This document shows positions 22,641 to 33,985 of a stretch of 64,000 nt of DNA, piece by piece. The stretch's first letter is position 1; every line of letters begins with the position of its first letter. Source of the DNA: Typhlomys cinereus. Its lineage: Eukaryota; Chordata; Mammalia; Rodentia; Platacanthomyidae. A program made the translations under genes and the position numbers. Location of the stretch: positions 2,071,501 through 2,135,500 of the forward strand of contig JALPQD010000125.1 of the NCBI GenBank assembly GCA_023101885.1, in the 5' to 3' direction. Below the pieces are notes generated by a model. The model searched no databases and was not told the origin of the DNA. It worked only from the letters and a program-made list of their open reading frames with translations.

Positions 22641-23426
22641 TCTTAAAGGTAGCTTTTTAAAACCAATGTCATGGAGCAAGTGCTTGAGAACATCTGTGAG
22701 CTCCCACAAGTACACAGTGCTTGTGGCACAGCTATGCTTTTCCAAAATTACCAGACAGTAGTTGCATGGCTATTTTCTTTATCACACACATAAACTACAT
22801 GGCGCTGGTTTTTAATCAGCCTCAGAATGAGCAGGTCACTAATACAGTTCCTCCAAACATGAAATTTAGTATTGCTAGCCTATTTTTATGTTAACAAGCT
22901 TTTTATTGAAAAAATCATTTTCCTAGACCACTGCTTTATAAAAATGGATCTTCTGAAATAAGACACACTCCCTTGGCTATCTGAGAATCGCTCATGCTGT
23001 AGCAGCATGAGGTGATTCTTAAATGGTCTCAATAAAACAAGTGGGAAACTCCTGCTTTTTCTCTCTTCCGTATGCACAGTATATTCAACCAATTCCAGCC
23101 TTACACAGGTGGCTCTGTGTGAAGCAAACACTGTAATATTCTTTGGACTTGGACTCAGAGTTATGGGATATTAGTTAACCTTCTTTCTTCAGTTTACCTC
23201 ATTTTGACACTTAAGAGTTTTGGAGAAAAACACCAAAGAGAAGTGAAACTCAAATTTCAGAAGAATAGACATTTTAGTGTATTTCTAACATATTTCTTCT
23301 GTAATCCTTGCATTAAAATTATTGGGTATATAATTTTTAAGCTAAAATATTTGTGTTGTAATTTTTCCTGAAGGCTGGTGATCTTATTCATAACTCCTCT
23401 TAAACTTTTTATGTGGTCTACATGGC
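22641..23426. other. Low-copy spacer sequence, no gene recognised
   Basis: AT-rich DNA downstream of the left L1 tail. It has no counterpart in the right arm and no convincing coding frame or repeat family that I recognise. Confidence 0.6.
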
Positions 23427-23460
23427 CCCAGAGCTGCTGCCTTTATACTCCTTCTGAGTA
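23427..23460 (-). repeat. 34-bp inverted match carrying a TATA box (left)
   Basis: The minus strand is identical over 34 bp to 25,821-25,854, including GAGTATAAAGGCAGCAGC. The flanking bases do not match. Confidence 0.9.
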
Positions 23461-24160
23461 TTTAATTCCTAAATTTCTAACTTAATACCAGAATCTGATT
23501 TAAAATCCCATTTTTTTCAGAGATGTCATAAACTAATCCCTTATATCCCGACCCTGCAGTCACACCTTAAAATTATGTTTTGATGTGAGAATTGGTCATG
23601 CACTTTACATCAGAAAATTTGCTTTAGAAAGGTACTGAGAAAAAGAAACCTGATGTAACATTGTCCTGCCTTCTCTGCCCAGTAGGGGGCGGAGCTGGGC
23701 AACAGGTGGAACCCGATGGTGCTCTACACAAATGAACTGAAGGCTCAAGAAAACCCGACACCACTAAAGGTTAAACGACTCAAACTGACAAAGAACACAC
23801 AGGCTTGTGAGTATGGGGCTAATCTTATGGAGAATTCTGCTTGTGATTTACGTATCACAAGAGCAGGCCTGTCTCTCTGTGGTAGGCATTCCGTGACTCA
23901 AGTGTTGGAATCACGGTGGATTCGCTCTAAACTGTGAAAAGGTTGAGAGACTATTCCTGTGTTCCTGAAGCCTCTCCTTCCTTTGCCAATTGTGCTTATA
24001 ACTTCAGAGAAAGAAGACCGTAAAAAAGGAAGTTTCTGTGAAAACGAACACGAGGCTTACAGAGTCGTGAAAGACACAGTCTCTATGATCCATCAACTCA
24101 GGGTCAAGAAATGTCAAGGATTAATAAATCCCCATGAAATTGCTGTCTTCAAATCGAATC
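23461..24160. other. Low-copy spacer sequence with short GC-richer patch
   Basis: Near 23,680 a short GC-box-like AGGGGGCGGAGC stands out of AT-rich surroundings. Open frames at 23,716-23,937 and 23,959-24,234 are short, and the second runs into a B1, so neither is supported as a gene. Confidence 0.5.
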
Positions 24161-24164
24161 TTCC

Positions 24165-24300
24165 ATCGCTCACACTTATAATTTCAGCACTCAGGGAGGT
24201 GATACAGGATTACTATGAATTTGAACTGAACTGAACTGAACTGAACTCCTGGCCTCTGGAGACCCTGTCTCAGAAAATTAGCCAAACACATCACTACGTG
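24165..24300 (+). mobile_element. Degenerate B1 with internal (GAACT)n
   Basis: B1 pieces CACACTTATAATTTCAGCAC, TCAGGGAGGTGATACAGG and GAGACCCTGTCTCAG surround five GAACT units at 24,224-24,248. Confidence 0.65.
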
Positions 24301-24317
24301 GGCGAGTGTTAAAATGT

Positions 24318-24440
24318 AATTTCATCTATCTATTTATGTATCCATCTATGGACGTATCTATCTATCTGTCTGTCTATCTGTCTGTCTATCTATCTATCGA
24401 TCGATCTATCTATCTCTCTATCAATCAATCAATGTATCTA
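24318..24440. repeat. (TATC)n-type microsatellite
   Basis: Interrupted CTAT/CTGT/GATC units over about 120 bp, followed by (AATC)n. Confidence 0.9.
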
Positions 24441-24621
24441 CTTATTTATTCTACGCATACTCTTATTTTACTACAGTAACGATGAGAATCCCACCTTCCC
24501 CACAACAGGAACCAGTCAAATTTATCCCCAAAGCAATTCAGTAGAAAACAGGTCTGTTTCAGAATTTGAAAACCAAAGAAAAAAAGGGGAAAACCTTTCC
24601 TGGGATTGATGCCAGCACCAT

Positions 24622-24765
24622 GAGAAATAGCGTGTGGTTGTATATGCCTGCAATCCCAGCCTTTGGGAGCTTGAGGGCAGAGGACCAAAAGTTCAAGGTC
24701 ATCCTTAGTTACACAGTGAGATCAATCTAGACTACCTGGAACCCTGTCTCAAAGAACACAAAGTC
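24622..24765 (+). mobile_element. B1 SINE
   Basis: GTGTGGTTGTATATGCCTGC, AATCCCAGCCTTTGGGAGC, TTCAAGGTCATCCTTAGTTA and ACCCTGTCTCAAAG in order. Confidence 0.85.
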
Positions 24766-25019
24766 TCTTAGGTGATGAGGGATGTCAGAGCAGTTCTTTC
24801 TTGGAGCAAAAATCACCAGTGTGCAAATTTCACTTGGAAATCTTTTTCTTTAGAAATATATACAGTAGAACACTAAGGGTAGTGATAAAGCTTTTCAGAG
24901 CAATTCTCACATCTTCAGGGTCTCAAAATACAATTTTCCACGTTCTGGTCTTTTCAATGTATGATGTCAATGTCCCTGGTCTCTCTCTCCCTCCTCTCCA
25001 TGTTCTTGTATTACTACAG

Positions 25020-25145
25020 AGCTTTTGTTTGTTTTGATTCTGGAGATGCTGTCTCCCTTTGGAACTGAGACTAGAGAGAAACTTCTGACCCTCCTGCCTC
25101 AGTTTCTCCAGCAGAAAGACTCTAGGCTTACTCTGCCAGGACAAA
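25020..25145 (-). mobile_element. Degenerate antisense B1-like SINE
   Basis: TTTTGATTCTGGAGATGCTG, then CCTCCTGCCTCAGTTTCTCC and a final CTCTAGGCTTACTC, resembling diverged antisense B1. Confidence 0.4.
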
Positions 25146-25689
25146 TTCACTTTCTGTGATTGAGGATGTTGGAGGTTTGCAGTTGTGCTGTGATAGGATG
25201 GGTAAACACATGTGTTATCCTACCACATTCAGATATCCACTTGAAATTAGATGGTGCTCTGGGGAGTTGCACACAAGCAAAAGTCTTCCTTTTCCATCCC
25301 CAAAAAAGTGCATGTGCTATTCTGGTCTACTACAAGACAGAGAGAGAGAGAGAGAGGTGTTGAATATAAAGCACAATGGTGGAACTGTTGTGTATCATGC
25401 ACAGGGACTTAATTCACATTGGGTTGTTTTGGGGAGTATCTCTGAGTTACTCAAAATCCTTCTTGGGACAGCAGTTACAGCCAGGTCCACCATCCATATT
25501 CTGGTGCCTGGGGCCTGGGTTTGAGTGTTTTCCCCTGTAGTACCAGTGTAATGGGAGCCATTCCTCCTGTTCAGATGTGACAAAACCAGACCCCATTCTC
25601 GTTCCCACTCTTCACAATCCCCTAAGACCAGGTAGGACAATTTCAAAACCTGATCAAGCTCCTCACCCATCAGATATACCCCCATTAGG

Positions 25690-25920
25690 GCTTGGATGGT
25701 TTCATCCCAAAATATAGCCAGCCTGGCAGTGGTATTAGCAGACAGGGTGGATGTGGCTTCTAATGGAATGAGCTTCTAGGTTTCCAATTGCCACCTGATT
25801 GGCCCTGGACTAGGCCCGCCTACTCAGAAGGAGTATAAAGGCAGCAGCTCTGGGACCTGTGCAGCCATCCAGCTGTGATTGTGTGCAGTGAGAAGGAGGC
25901 TAGGATGGAGCAGCCCTTCC
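25690..25920 (+). promoter_or_regulatory. TATA/CCAAT promoter-like block, possibly an LTR U3/R
   Basis: A GATTGG box at about 25,797 and TATAAAG at 25,834 are spaced like a pol II core promoter. The preceding sequence (GGTATTAGCAGACAGG, GTGGCTTCTAATGG) has the feel of a MaLR/ERVL-type LTR, but I cannot assign a family. The first ATG after the TATA box, near 25,905, opens only about a dozen codons. Expression is not shown by the sequence. Confidence 0.35.
25821..25854 (+). repeat. 34-bp inverted match carrying a TATA box (right)
   Basis: Perfect reverse complement of 23,427-23,460. Here it sits in a promoter-like setting with a CCAAT-type GATTGG about 35 bp upstream of TATAAAG. Confidence 0.9.
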
Positions 25921-26085
25921 AGCTGTGTGTGCGGCAGGCCTAGGCTTCCACACTCCAGGCCCCGGAGCCTCGAGAGCTCAGGAATATTTGCCCAGGGGTT
26001 TCTGGAGACCTTCCACTCCCTCTGTATCCCAGGCTTGGCCATGCCTATGGGGACACCTGGAACTTCCCCCAGGAATTGCTCACTG
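25921..26085. other. GC-richer spacer sequence, no gene recognised
   Basis: Overlapping open frames on both strands in this GC-rich stretch are mutually exclusive and run into the B2, so none is supported. Confidence 0.5.
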
Positions 26086-26390
26086 CTTGGCTGGAGAGGT
26101 GGCTCAGGAGTTGAGCCTCTGCCTTACAGGCAGACGGTCCTGATTTCGGATTCTAGACACCACGTTTAGACGCAGGGCGGAAGCGGGGGAGGCCTGCATT
26201 TCTGGTCTTGGTAGGTCGGAGCCTGTGAATCCCAGGGTAGAGTTAACAAGGAGGAGGTGGAGACGGCCATGGTGGTTCCTGAATTCATCCGTGGTTCTAC
26301 ACACACACTCGCATGCACACACACACGCACACACCCACAATTGAATAAATAATAACAAAAAAAGTTTAAAAATCCATTGAAAAAAAAGAT
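26086..26390 (+). mobile_element. Young B2-type SINE in the spacer
   Basis: CTGGAGAGGTGGCTCAGGAG head, GC-rich body, CA-rich 3' part, CACAATTGAATAAATAATAA tail. The target-site duplication GCTCACTG lies at 26,078-26,085 and 26,393-26,400. Confidence 0.9.
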
Positions 26391-26400
26391 TCGCTCACTG

Positions 26401-27000
26401 TGGTGCTCTTAGTTGGGCCTCTCCTAGACACAATCCCAGAAGACAGAGCACCTCCACGCCTGCCCACTAGCAGCCTGGCTGGGTCCCCACATCTTCATCC
26501 CAGAAAGAGCCCCTGAGGTCTCCTGCAGCACAGAGCAGCTCATGGTCAGCTGTCCTTCTGACAGCTTTGCTGTCCCACATCTCCTTTATCCAGTGTGACC
26601 ACAGCAACCTCACAGGCTGATGTTGGAGCTCCAGAGTGTTGTCTTCCTGGGTCAAGACATACCACGCCTAGTGTCCAGAGTTCTGTCGCAGGCGGCCCTC
26701 CTTCTAGTGCTCCTGGATCCTCCAGCTTCCTTCTGTATGGGGGAGGGAAAATTCTTTCTTCAAGGATATACCCACTAATACATGATTCATCCTCCAGCAA
26801 GTGCTCACATACACTCCATCGAAGGCAATGCAAATGAAACCCAGGTGGCCACTCATGAAAAAAAAGGAGTAAGATTGGAAAGTAGGGTTTTAGCCAGAAC
26901 AAGAGGCAAGAGAGAACAGGGGTTAAGGCATGAAGATATCATGAATATACTGTAGTCATGTGTTTTTTCCTCTTTCTACACATCTACTTAATTTTTTAAA
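26401..27000. other. Low-copy spacer sequence, no gene recognised
   Basis: GC-moderate DNA. Frames at 26,546-26,902 (minus) and 26,595-26,837 (plus) overlap antisense, and neither resembles a known family. Confidence 0.5.
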
Positions 27001-27001
27001 T

Positions 27002-27062
27002 TTTATTTATTTATTTATTTATTTATTTATGCATTTATTTATTTGTGTGTGTTTGTGTGTGT
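27002..27062. repeat. (TTTA)n/(GT)n microsatellite at the palindrome's inner break
   Basis: About ten TTTA units followed by a GT-rich stretch, ending 18 bp before the broken L1 3' UTR. Confidence 0.9.
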
Positions 27063-27183
27063 ATCTTACTGCCCAATATTCTGCAAATTTAGCTGAGCTT
27101 TAGCATGGGAAGAGGTTAGGCTGGCCTTGTTCCAGATGGTCGATGTAGAGTCTCTGATGTTTTGAATTATGTTTTGTTGATTT

Positions 27184-27601
27184 TGTTGGGCCCGCCCAGG
27201 ATTTGCCCCAGGGCATGACCGAACACAAGGGACTAAAGATGGCACTGAAGGCAAGGGTCTTGGGCATAACCTGATCACTTCACAGAGAGCCCTAATTGGC
27301 TTTCAGGTATCTACCTGCCCCCTGTACTCAGCGGCATTGAATTTGACCATTAGCACCTGTAGGATGTGTTGACCTTGTGACACAATTGGATGCCTGTTTT
27401 GTGCCTTGGTGGCCTTTGTCTATAAAAGTTCATTTTCTCCCCCCAATAAAGAGAAATCTGCTTCTGAAAACCTCCCTGTCCTATGGTGAGTCTCTGGGGG
27501 TAGAGGGGAAGGTGGGGATGACTGGAGCCTGCTTTCATCACAGCCAGCAGCTGTGTGTGTGTGTGAGTAAATGAGTTCGTGAGTGGGAACCAGTTCCCAC
27601 A
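27184..27601 (+). mobile_element. Solo LTR of an endogenous retrovirus, right arm only
   Basis: A 418-bp block from TGTTGGGCCCGCC to AGTTCCCACA, with TATAAAAG at 27,421 and AATAAA at 27,445, the order expected for U3-R-U5. No internal retroviral genes are present. It interrupts the L1 3' UTR; the left arm is uninterrupted there, so it post-dates the duplication. The flanks are T-rich, so the target-site duplication cannot be read clearly. Probably ERVK-like, but the family is not proven. Confidence 0.75.
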
Positions 27602-27946
27602 TTTTTTAATACATTTTTATTATTATTTCAGCTCATACAAACTTAATAGGTACACCAGTTCCCTCCCTCCCTCCTCCTCTCCCGTACCCCCTGCTCCCCC
27701 TCCACTCACCACTCCCTCCCCATCCCCCAGTGCCTCCCGCCCTAATTCCCAGAGAGTCCTTTCTTGTGCATGCCTGATTTTCCTCTGGGCCCTCCTCTCC
27801 GATGACTTACAAGGACCCAGTGGCCTTTCCCTGAACCCTTTCCCGTGTTCCCCTTAAGTATAGGAACACTGCTGTGGCTGCCAATCCTTTGCCTCCAAGG
27901 ATCTTGGTGCCTTTAGCAGATGCTAGAGTATGTGAGGTCAATAGTG
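27602..27946 (-). mobile_element. 5'-truncated L1 3' UTR fragment inside the LTR edge
   Basis: Antisense L1 3' end (T run, then CCTCCC-rich tract and 3' UTR), flanked by the target-site duplication CAGTTCCCACATTTTTT at 27,591-27,607 and 27,947-27,963. Confidence 0.9.
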
Positions 27947-28064
27947 CAGTTCCCACATTTTTTTTAATTTTCACTTTTGTTGCTCCTGCATTGCCCTTGT
28001 CTCCATCCTGATGGGTATTGGATGTCAACACCTGGCCAGAGATAAAAGGTTGTTGAAATAGCCT

Positions 28065-28200
28065 CTTATTGTAAGAGTAGATTCAAAGGTAGATGGAATA
28101 AGAGTAGGAGACCACAGTGATGGGAGGGGGTGAGGAGAGTTAGTCTCCCCTCACCGTGGTCTCCTACTCTTATTCCATCTACCTTTGAATCTAAAAAGCT
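28065..28200. repeat. Hairpin in L1 3' UTR, right arm
   Basis: Partner of 21,800-21,955: AGATTCAAAGGTAGATGGAA ... GGAGACCAC and its reverse complement around a G-rich loop. Confidence 0.75.
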
Positions 28201-28584
28201 GTTAAATTAGAGTCTTATTATAAGAGTATTTTCAAAGGTAGATGCAATAAAAATAGGAAACCCCAGTGAGGTGGGGGGCGGTTAGTCTCCCATTTGTAGG
28301 ATGGTTACCTTCTATCTGCCAGACTCTATGTCCTCCCTTTCTGGAGAGATCATACCCTATCAAACGCAAGTGACCAGTAAGGGGAGTCTATGAGCCCAAC
28401 CAGATGTCTCATTACTTACTTGCAGTCCTTGATGGTGGCCTATTTTCTCTGCTGTAGTGGGATCCCCTCTCTCCTTGTTTCTGGCAGGGCCTTCTTTCCC
28501 CTTCCCTCCCTGCTTTTAATCTTTGCAATTACTGTAGGTATTACAGAGATTTATCTTTGAGTGTGTCACTTAGTGGGTTTGGTA

Positions 28585-31500
28585 CTAGGTTCCACCAAGT
28601 AGGGAGTATATATGGCACTTAATTTTCTGTGTTTGGGATACTTCACTCAATATAATTGTTTCTAATTCCATCCATTTCCCAGCAAATTTCATTAATTCAT
28701 CATTTTTGATAGCTGACTAGTATTCCATTGTATAAATGAACCACATTTACCTTATCCACTTGTCAACTGTTGGACATTTGGGTTGATTCCATGACTTTGC
28801 TATTGGAACAAGTGCTGCTATGAACATGGTCATGCTGGTGCTACCAAGGTGAATTTTTGTGGTATGGGGGATTATTTCCAAAAGTGCAATAGCAGGGTCA
28901 TATGGCATTTCAATCCTTAACTTTTTAAAGAATTGTCAGATGGCTCGCCAGAGTAATTGTATAAGCCTGCATTCAACCAGCAATGTAGGATAATTACCTT
29001 CTCGCCACATACCCTCCAGCATTTGGCATTGTTTATATTGTGGATTTTTGCCATCCTGACTGGAATGAAATGATATTTCAGGGAGTTTTTGATTTGCATT
29101 TCCCTGATGGCTAAGTATGCGGAGCATTTTTTAAGATATTTGTTAGACATCTCGGTATCTTTCCTGGTAAAATTTCTTTTAAGTTCCAAGGCCCATTTTT
29201 TAATTGGGCCATTTGTTTCCTTGGGGTTTAGTTTTCTAAGTTGTTTGTGCACTCTAGATAATAGAGCTCTATCGGATATGTGGTTAGTGAAGATTTTCTC
29301 CCATTCTGTGGGTTGCCTTTGTGCTCAAGTGACAATCTCTTTATCTGAACAGAAGACTTTAATTTCATAAGATCTCATCTGTTGAGTGTTGGTTGTATTG
29401 ACTGTGCTATTGGATTTCCGATTAGGAACTGTTGGCCTAGTCCAATCAGCTTGAGGGAGTTCTCTGCCCTTTCAATTAAGGTTTTTATAGTCTCTGGCTT
29501 ATATTGGGTTCCTTGATCCATTTGGAATTAAGTCCTGTACCTGGTGACAAATACGTTTGGAGTTTTAATCTTCTGCATGTGGAGATCCAGGTTTGCCAGC
29601 ACCATTTGTTGAAGATTCTGTTTTTTTCCATTGGATTTTTTGGGCCTCTTTTTAAAAGATCAAATGGCCATAATTGCGTGGGCTTACATCTGGGTCTTCA
29701 ACCCTCATCCATTAATCTGTGTCTATTTTGGAGCCAGTAGCAGTCTGTATTTATAACTGTGGATTTGTAGTATAGACTAAGGTTTGGTATAGTGATACCT
29801 CCAGCAGTGTTTTTGTTACTCAGGATTTCATTTGCTATCCTGGGTCTTTTGTACCTCCATATGAATTCTGAGTTGGTTTGATCAACATCTTTAAAGAATT
29901 GCTTTGTCATTTTGATTGGTACAGCATTGAATCTGTATATTGTCTTTAGAAGGATGGTCATTTTTATGATATTGATCCTGCCAATCCAGGAACATGCGAA
30001 GTCTTTCCAACTTCTGGTATCTTTAATTTTTTTCTTTATGGTTTTAAAGTTTTCATTGTAAAGGTCTCTGACTTCCATAGTTAGGTTTATACCAAGGTGT
30101 TTCATGTTTTTAGGGACTATAGTAAATGGGATTGTTTCTCTCAGGGCTTTTTCACTTCTCTCATTCTGGGCATATAGGAAGGCCACTGATTTTTGCACAT
30201 TTATTTTGCATTCTGCCACCCTGCTGAACTTCTCAATTAGTTCCAGGAGCTTCTTTGTGGAGATTTTAGTATTACTCAGGTATAAGGTCATGTCATCTGC
30301 AAATAGGGATAGCTTGACTTCTTCTTTGCTGATTTGAATCCCTTTTATTTCCCTTTCTTGTCTTATGGCTTCAGCTAAGACTTCAAGTACAACATTGAGT
30401 AGAAGTGGTGAGAGTGGACAGCCTTGTTTAGTTCCTGATCGAAGTGGGAATGCTTCAGTTTTTCCCTATTGAGTATAATCCTTGCTGTGGGCTTGTTATA
30501 TACAGCTTTTATTATATTGATAAAGGTTCCTTCCATTCCTACTTTCTTTAGCGTTTTCATCATAGAAGGCTGTTGGATCTTGTCAAAAGCTTTTTCTGCA
30601 TCTATCAAGAGTATCATGTGGTCTTTTTCTTTGGATTGGTTATATGATGAATTACATTCATTGATTTGCGTATGTTGAACCAACCTTGTGTGCCTGGGAT
30701 GAAGCCTACTTGGTCCCTGTGAATGATCTTTTTGATATGTTTTTGAATCCGATTTGCTAAGACTTTGTTGAGAATCTTTGCATCTGTGTTCATCAGAGAG
30801 ATTGGCCTATAGTTTTCTTTTTTAATGAATTTTATTACGTTTTGGGGTTAAAACGATATTAGCTTCATAGAAGGAATTTGGTACTGTTCCTTCCTTTGCT
30901 CTTCGATGGAACAGTGTAAGGATTATTGATGTTATTAGCTCCTTAAATGTCTGGTAGAACTCTGTGCTGAATCCATCTGTTTGAGGACATTTTTTGGTGA
31001 GAAGATTTGAGATTACTTCATCGATTTCCTCATATGTTATAGGACTATTTAAATAATTCACAACTTCCTGATTCAATTTAGGTAAGTAGTGCTTACTTAG
31101 GAATTCATCCATTTCTTCTGTGTTGTCAAACTTCACAGAATATAAGTTTTTGAAGTATGATGGTATAATCCTCTGAATTTCTTAGATTTCAGTAGTGATA
31201 ACTCCAGGTTCATCTCTAATTTTGTTAATTTGGGTTTTCTCCCTCTTGCTTTTGGTTAATTTAGCTAGAAGTGTATCAAACTTACTGATTTTTTCACGAA
31301 CCGGCTTTTTGACTGTTTGATTCTCAGTATCATTTTTTTAATCAATTCAATATTTTTAATCAATTTCAATATTTCTCCCCTTATTTTGCTAATCTTCTCT
31401 CTTCTACTGCTTTTGGGAACAGATTGCTCTAGTGTCTCTAAAGCTTTAAGCTGCATTGTTAAGTTATTTATTTCTGATATTTCTATTTGTTATGTAGGCA

Positions 31501-32380
31501 TTAAGAACTATGAACTTACCTCTTAGGTAAGCTTTCATTGTGTCCCATAGATTTTGATAAGTTGTATTTTCATTATCGTTCACTTTCAGGAAATCTGGAA
31601 TTTCCTTTGTAATTTCTTCCTGAATACAATTGTCATTCAGCATCATAGTGTTAAGTTTCCAGGAGTTAGTGTATTTTCTGTTGTTTGTTTTGTTGTGGAT
31701 GTCAAGCTTTAGACCATGGTGATCTAATAGGGTACAGGCTAGAATTTCAACATTCCTGTATATATTTAGATTCGTTTTGTGGCCCAATATGTGATCAATT
31801 TTGGAGAAAGTTCCGTGTGCTGCTGAGAAAACTGTGCATTCTTTCATGCATGGATTAAAAGTTTGATAGAGATCTATAAGGTCCATTTCAGTAAGGGTTT
31901 GATTAAGTTCCTATGTGTCTCTGTTAAGCTTTTGGCCTATTGATCTACCCCATTTTGAGAGGGCAGTGTTGAAATCTCCAAGAATTGTTGTTTGGGGGTG
32001 GATTTCTCACTTTAGATGCGGTAGGGTTTGCTGAATGAATGTGGAGGGGCCCGTATTAGGTGTATATATGTTCAGAATTGTGATGTCTTCCTCGTAAATT
32101 GTACTTGTGACTAAAATTTAGTAACTATCTATGTCTCTTATGATTTTTTTGATTTGAAGTCCACTTTGTGCGACAGGATAATGGCTACCCCTGCCTGATT
32201 CCTGGTTCTATTAGCTTGCAGAATTTTGGACAAGCCTTTTATTTTTAGGACATGCATATCTTTTGTGATGAGATGTTTCCTGAAGGCAGCAGATTGATAG
32301 GTTGTGGTTTTTAATCCAAGTTTGTAATCTGTGTGTCTTGTTTGGTAAATTAATTCCATTGACATTTAATGTTATGATGG
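28585..32380 (-). pseudogene. L1 ORF2, broken, right inner copy
   Basis: Endonuclease and reverse transcriptase motifs as in the left copy. A 197-codon open segment at 29,698-30,291 begins just after the FADD motif (MTLYLSNTK...) and reads through the thumb-like region to [11 protein letters not shown]. Stops and frameshifts elsewhere inactivate it. It shows the uninterrupted sequence at the site where the left copy carries a nested L1. Confidence 0.88.
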
Positions 32381-32414
32381 AGAAAATATTTTTAATTCTG
32401 GACTTTTTTTACGT

Positions 32415-33440
32415 TTAGTGGCTTTCGTAAGTGTGTTTTTGGCTTTTAGGTTTTGGTGGCATACTTCCCTTCTGTCCTCCTGTATATGCTTGTTTTTTTC
32501 TTCAAGCTTGAGTGTCATTTCTAGCATTTTTGAAGGCCTGGTTTGGTAGAGACATGTAAGCCTTCAAGTTGTCTTTGTGCCGGAAAACTTTTCTTTCTCC
32601 CTCAATCATGATGGATAGTTTTGCTGGGTATATCAGCCTGGGTTGACATTTTTGCTCATTTAATACTTGTAGTATGTCTCTCCCAGCTCTTCTTGCTTTT
32701 ACTGTTTCCATTGAGATGTCATTTGTTATCTTATTAGGTTTACCTTTAAAAGTGAGTTTTTTTTTCCTTTGAAGCTCTCAGAACCTTTTCTTTGTCTTGA
32801 ATGTGGAGTGTCTCTTCTATCTCTTCTATTATTTGCCATGACGAGTTTCTATTTTGGTCATATCTGTTTGGGGTGCACAATGCCTCTTTTATTTGGATGG
32901 GCCTCTCATTCTTTATGTGAGGCAAGTTTTCATATGATAGTTTGAAAAATTTCCTCAGGTGTGGTACTTTGGGATTCTTGCTTTGGTATTCCATGAATGC
33001 GCATATTAGGCTTCTTCAGGGTGTCCCATAACTCTTGAATATTCCTCTCAAGTATCTTCTTGGCTTTAACAGTCCCTTCCATTGAGCTGGTTATTTCTGC
33101 CACTTTGTCTTGAAGATCTGAAATTCTATTTTCTGCCTCATTAGTTCTGCTGATAAGATTCTCTGTTAAGTTTGGGGTTGAGGATAACTTGTCTTTTAGT
33201 TGAATTTGAAAGTCTGCCTCAGACTGTTTTAACTGCTATATGCCTATTTTTATTTCTTGAACTCTTTTTCTCAACTCTTCCAGGTGTCTGTTTTGTTCCT
33301 GTTCAATGTGGTTGATGTGGTTATTTAACTCCTCCTGGATTTCTTCTTTCATACTATTGATCATGGTGATCACGCTTTGAAAGTCGTTATCTTGGGCCTG
33401 GCTTTCTTGGCTATTTTCTGTGAATTTATTCTGGTTCAAA
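32415..33440 (-). pseudogene. L1 ORF1, broken, right inner copy
   Basis: N-terminal MNQNKFTENSQE with the coiled-coil stretch, and a C-terminal KARRAGRDILQ...QPRLIYPAKLS segment at 32,502-32,711. An in-frame stop after KIGI and others between segments break it. Confidence 0.85.
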
Positions 33441-33699
33441 TCTGTATATATGGGGTTAATTCTTTCAGTTTGTTTCTCATGGACCTACACTTTGACTTCG
33501 GTATTGTTGTTTTGTCTCTTGAGTCCTTACAGTTTCTGTGTGTTTTTAACTGAATTGATTTACTGCTATAACTGCTCTCTGGCAGTTATTACTGGTGATT
33601 ACCTTGGAATTGGGTGTGTTTATCTGTTGTTATTGTTATTTCCAAGATGAGGCTATTAGACAGTTAGTACATCAATTAAATCAGGTTTAGTAAAGAGGG

Positions 33700-33985
33700 G
33701 TTACCTTATCTGGTCTGAGAGCGAGCCAGCATGTGTTCCTGGCAGGCAGGAGGGGGGAGGGGCTAAGGATGTGTGGTAGGCTTCACCTGGGACCTGGGGC
33801 ATGTCCAGTAGTCCACCCAAGTCCTGGGCAGCTTTGGCTCTGCTCTGGATGGATGGTGGGAGGGGCCAGGAGGAGTGGGTGACCTGGGTTCTGGTGGGGA
33901 GTACCTGGGAAGCAGGGTGCCTTACCTGGACTGCACGTGCAAGCATGTGTTTAGAGCTGGAGAAGGGGGGGGCCAAAATAAACTT
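33700..33985 (-). promoter_or_regulatory. L1 5' UTR promoter monomer, right inner copy
   Basis: Antisense partner of 14,480-14,755, with one full monomer and the tail of a second. Confidence 0.8.

Larger units (their letters stand above)
22157..27080. other. Spacer between the palindrome arms
   Basis: About 4.9 kb with no arm-to-arm similarity except one perfect 34-bp inverted match (23,427-23,460 and 25,821-25,854). It holds the last ~480 bp of the left inner L1, low-copy DNA, B1 copies, a tetranucleotide repeat, a promoter-like block and a young B2. Its right end is a (TTTA)n/(GT)n tract directly beside the break in the L1 3' UTR. No protein-coding gene is recognisable. Confidence 0.8.
27081..33985 (-). 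mobile_element. Inner L1, right copy (minus strand, 3'-truncated)
   Basis: Inverted partner of the L1 at 14,480-22,640. It has monomer 5' UTR at 33,700-33,980, ORF1 near 32,415-33,440, ORF2 near 28,585-32,380 and 3' UTR from 28,584 down to 27,081, where it is cut about 480 bp short of the poly-A. The 3' UTR is interrupted by a solo LTR and an L1 fragment (27,184-27,960). Both ORFs are broken. Confidence 0.92.

Noticed and set aside
24318..24440. Regularly spaced short repeats that might suggest a CRISPR-like array.
   Set aside because: It is a plain tetranucleotide microsatellite in rodent DNA with no spacers.
29698..30291. 197-codon frame, the longest in the window.
   Set aside because: It is a segment of the broken inner L1 ORF2 (reverse transcriptase), not a host gene.
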